The translations under genes and the position numbers were made by a program. Shown piece by piece: positions 63,470 through 64,000 of a stretch of DNA of 64,000 bases. The notes below the pieces were generated by a model. The model was not told where the DNA came from. It saw only the letters and a program-made list of their open reading frames with translations, and made no database searches. Each line of letters starts with the position of its first letter. Within the stretch, counting starts at the first letter, position 1. Location: contig CAXBCR010000008.1 in assembly GCA_963974475.1 (NCBI GenBank), positions 54,389 through 118,388 of the forward strand, read 5' to 3'. This DNA comes from CAJXZP01 sp963974475 (GTDB lineage: Bacteria; Bacteroidota; Bacteroidia; Flavobacteriales_G; Salibacteraceae).

Positions 63470-63808
63470 TTAATTTTCTTTTATGTATTCCTCTAAAATT
63501 TTTTCGGCTTTTTTAATTGCCTTGTTATAGTCTTTCGTTGATTTTTTCTGAAAGCCATATAAGCAGACAGCTTTTGTACATTCCGAAAAACTTAAATGGT
63601 CGATGGCGAAAATTATAATTCGATATTCGTTTCCAGCTTTTATTCTCAACTCATAAAAATGAGTCGATTGCAGTTTTTTAATAAAATTGGAATGAACTTG
63701 TTTTATTTCGCCAATTACTTCGACTAATTGAAAGAATTTTAGACTTACCCTGTCGTTTTCGCCATCGATAAAATCCAAGCATTCTTCGGTAATGACTATT
63801 TCCCTCAT
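63470..63808 (-). CDS. higB: RelE/HigB-like toxin (Gp49 superfamily)
   Basis: The 112-aa basic protein has the phage-derived Gp49/HigB pattern (PF05973): FFQLVEVIGEIKQVHSNFIKKLQSTHFYELRIKAGNEYRIIIFAID, then CLYGFQKKSTKDYNKAIKKAEKILEEY. The stretch HFYELRI, YRIIIF, GFxKK and the final lysine-rich helix are the RelE-fold hallmarks. It cleaves mRNA on the ribosome when free. It precedes the antitoxin gene and lies beside a group II intron remnant, as toxin-antitoxin cassettes do in integrons. Confidence 0.85.
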   Translation of the reverse strand: MREIVITEECLDFIDGENDRVSLKFFQLVEVIGEIKQVHSNFIKKLQSTHFYELRIKAGNEYRIIIFAIDHLSFSECTKAVCLYGFQKKSTKDYNKAIKKAEKILEEYIKEN

Positions 63809-63812
63809 TTTA

Positions 63813-63833
63813 CAAATGTAACGAATTAGTTAC
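63813..63833 (-). promoter_or_regulatory. -7 box and operator of higBA
   Basis: On the minus strand TACATTTG (63820-63813), an exact TAnnTTTG, is 5 bp from the toxin ATG. Overlapping it is GTAAC-N6-GTTAC (63818-63833), an inverted repeat suited to a dimeric XRE antitoxin (inference). Confidence 0.6.
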
Positions 63834-63887
63834 TAAAATTATAATTTTTTAGATGAATTTTCTGATATAATGAAACCCAACGTTACT

Positions 63888-64000
63888 CATCGAGTAGGCA
63901 AAGGGAGTTTCACCCTAAGCCTCTCACAGAACCGTACGTGATACGCTCGCATCATACGGCTCTTGTTGTACAAATCTATGGCTAACTATAGATAAATCCT
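63888..64000 (-). mobile_element. Group II intron 3' end (domain V/VI), continues off the right edge
   Basis: Domain V at 63962-63929 is identical in sequence to the copy at 42983-42950. The domain VI-like part (63928-63895) differs in some bases, and the 3' end CTCGATG is followed by AGTAACGTTGGG, versus CGTAACGTTGGG in the other copy. The region upstream (63963-64000) matches the first copy except for two or so substitutions. The intron body is outside the window; it may be full length. Confidence 0.85.

Noticed and set aside
1..64000. CRISPR arrays, rRNA and tRNA genes
   Set aside because: I looked for spaced direct repeats, conserved rRNA stretches and tRNA cloverleaf elements and saw none; a covariance-model scan could still find a divergent tRNA.

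Overview
The window looks like a chromosome segment of a member of the Bacteroidota, most likely Flavobacteriia. It is AT-rich, and Shine-Dalgarno sequences are not evident. Several genes are preceded closely by the Bacteroidota promoter box TAnnTTTG. The cbb3 oxidase cluster has the fused CcoNO subunit typical of the phylum, and several families here (DUF6702, DUF6580, FN3/beta-helix secreted proteins) are common in it. No rRNA, tRNA or CRISPR array was recognised.

Left part (1-8400): the 5' part of a large secreted FN3/parallel beta-helix protein that runs off the left edge. Then come plus-strand housekeeping genes (low-molecular-weight phosphatase, RsmI-like methyltransferase, dapD, a heptosyltransferase-like GT9, a conserved Bacteroidota protein) and a lone LytTR response regulator. 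8600-17700: a complete minus-strand cbb3 oxidase locus, ccoI, ccoS, ccoNO, ccoQ, ccoP, ccoG, ccoH and a SafE-like membrane protein. It includes a 55-aa ccoS, FNR-type palindromes upstream of ccoS, and a strong terminator after ccoP.

17800-41240: two soluble PAS hybrid kinases around recQ, a DUF6580 membrane protein, a usp-yeeE-yeeE operon, mfd, fbp, ribBA-pyrD, a secreted C1B peptidase, a DUF6702 protein, an M1 peptidase, a YheT-like hydrolase and a YkgJ-type cysteine-cluster protein.

41300-48500 is an accessory island. Its genes all lie on the minus strand: GNAT, small membrane protein, NAD(P)-binding reductase, DUF4238 protein, an unknown, and a coupled adenine methylase/ParB-domain pair. 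They are separated by attC-like imperfect palindromes, a 3'-only group II intron remnant, an IS110 transposase tail and two copies of a ~318-bp repeat. It reads like an integron-type cassette array without an integrase in view. A second, similar patch sits at the right edge: a HigBA-type toxin-antitoxin pair beside another group II intron 3' end.

48900-62720 returns to ordinary chromosome: a quinone-oxidoreductase-like gene divergent from an HxlR regulator with interlocked promoters, a five-PAS hybrid kinase, a cupin, a STAS-like protein, a response regulator/kinase pair, a TlpA-like lipoprotein, an aldo/keto reductase broken by an 11-bp tandem duplication, an ABC exporter and a GNAT.
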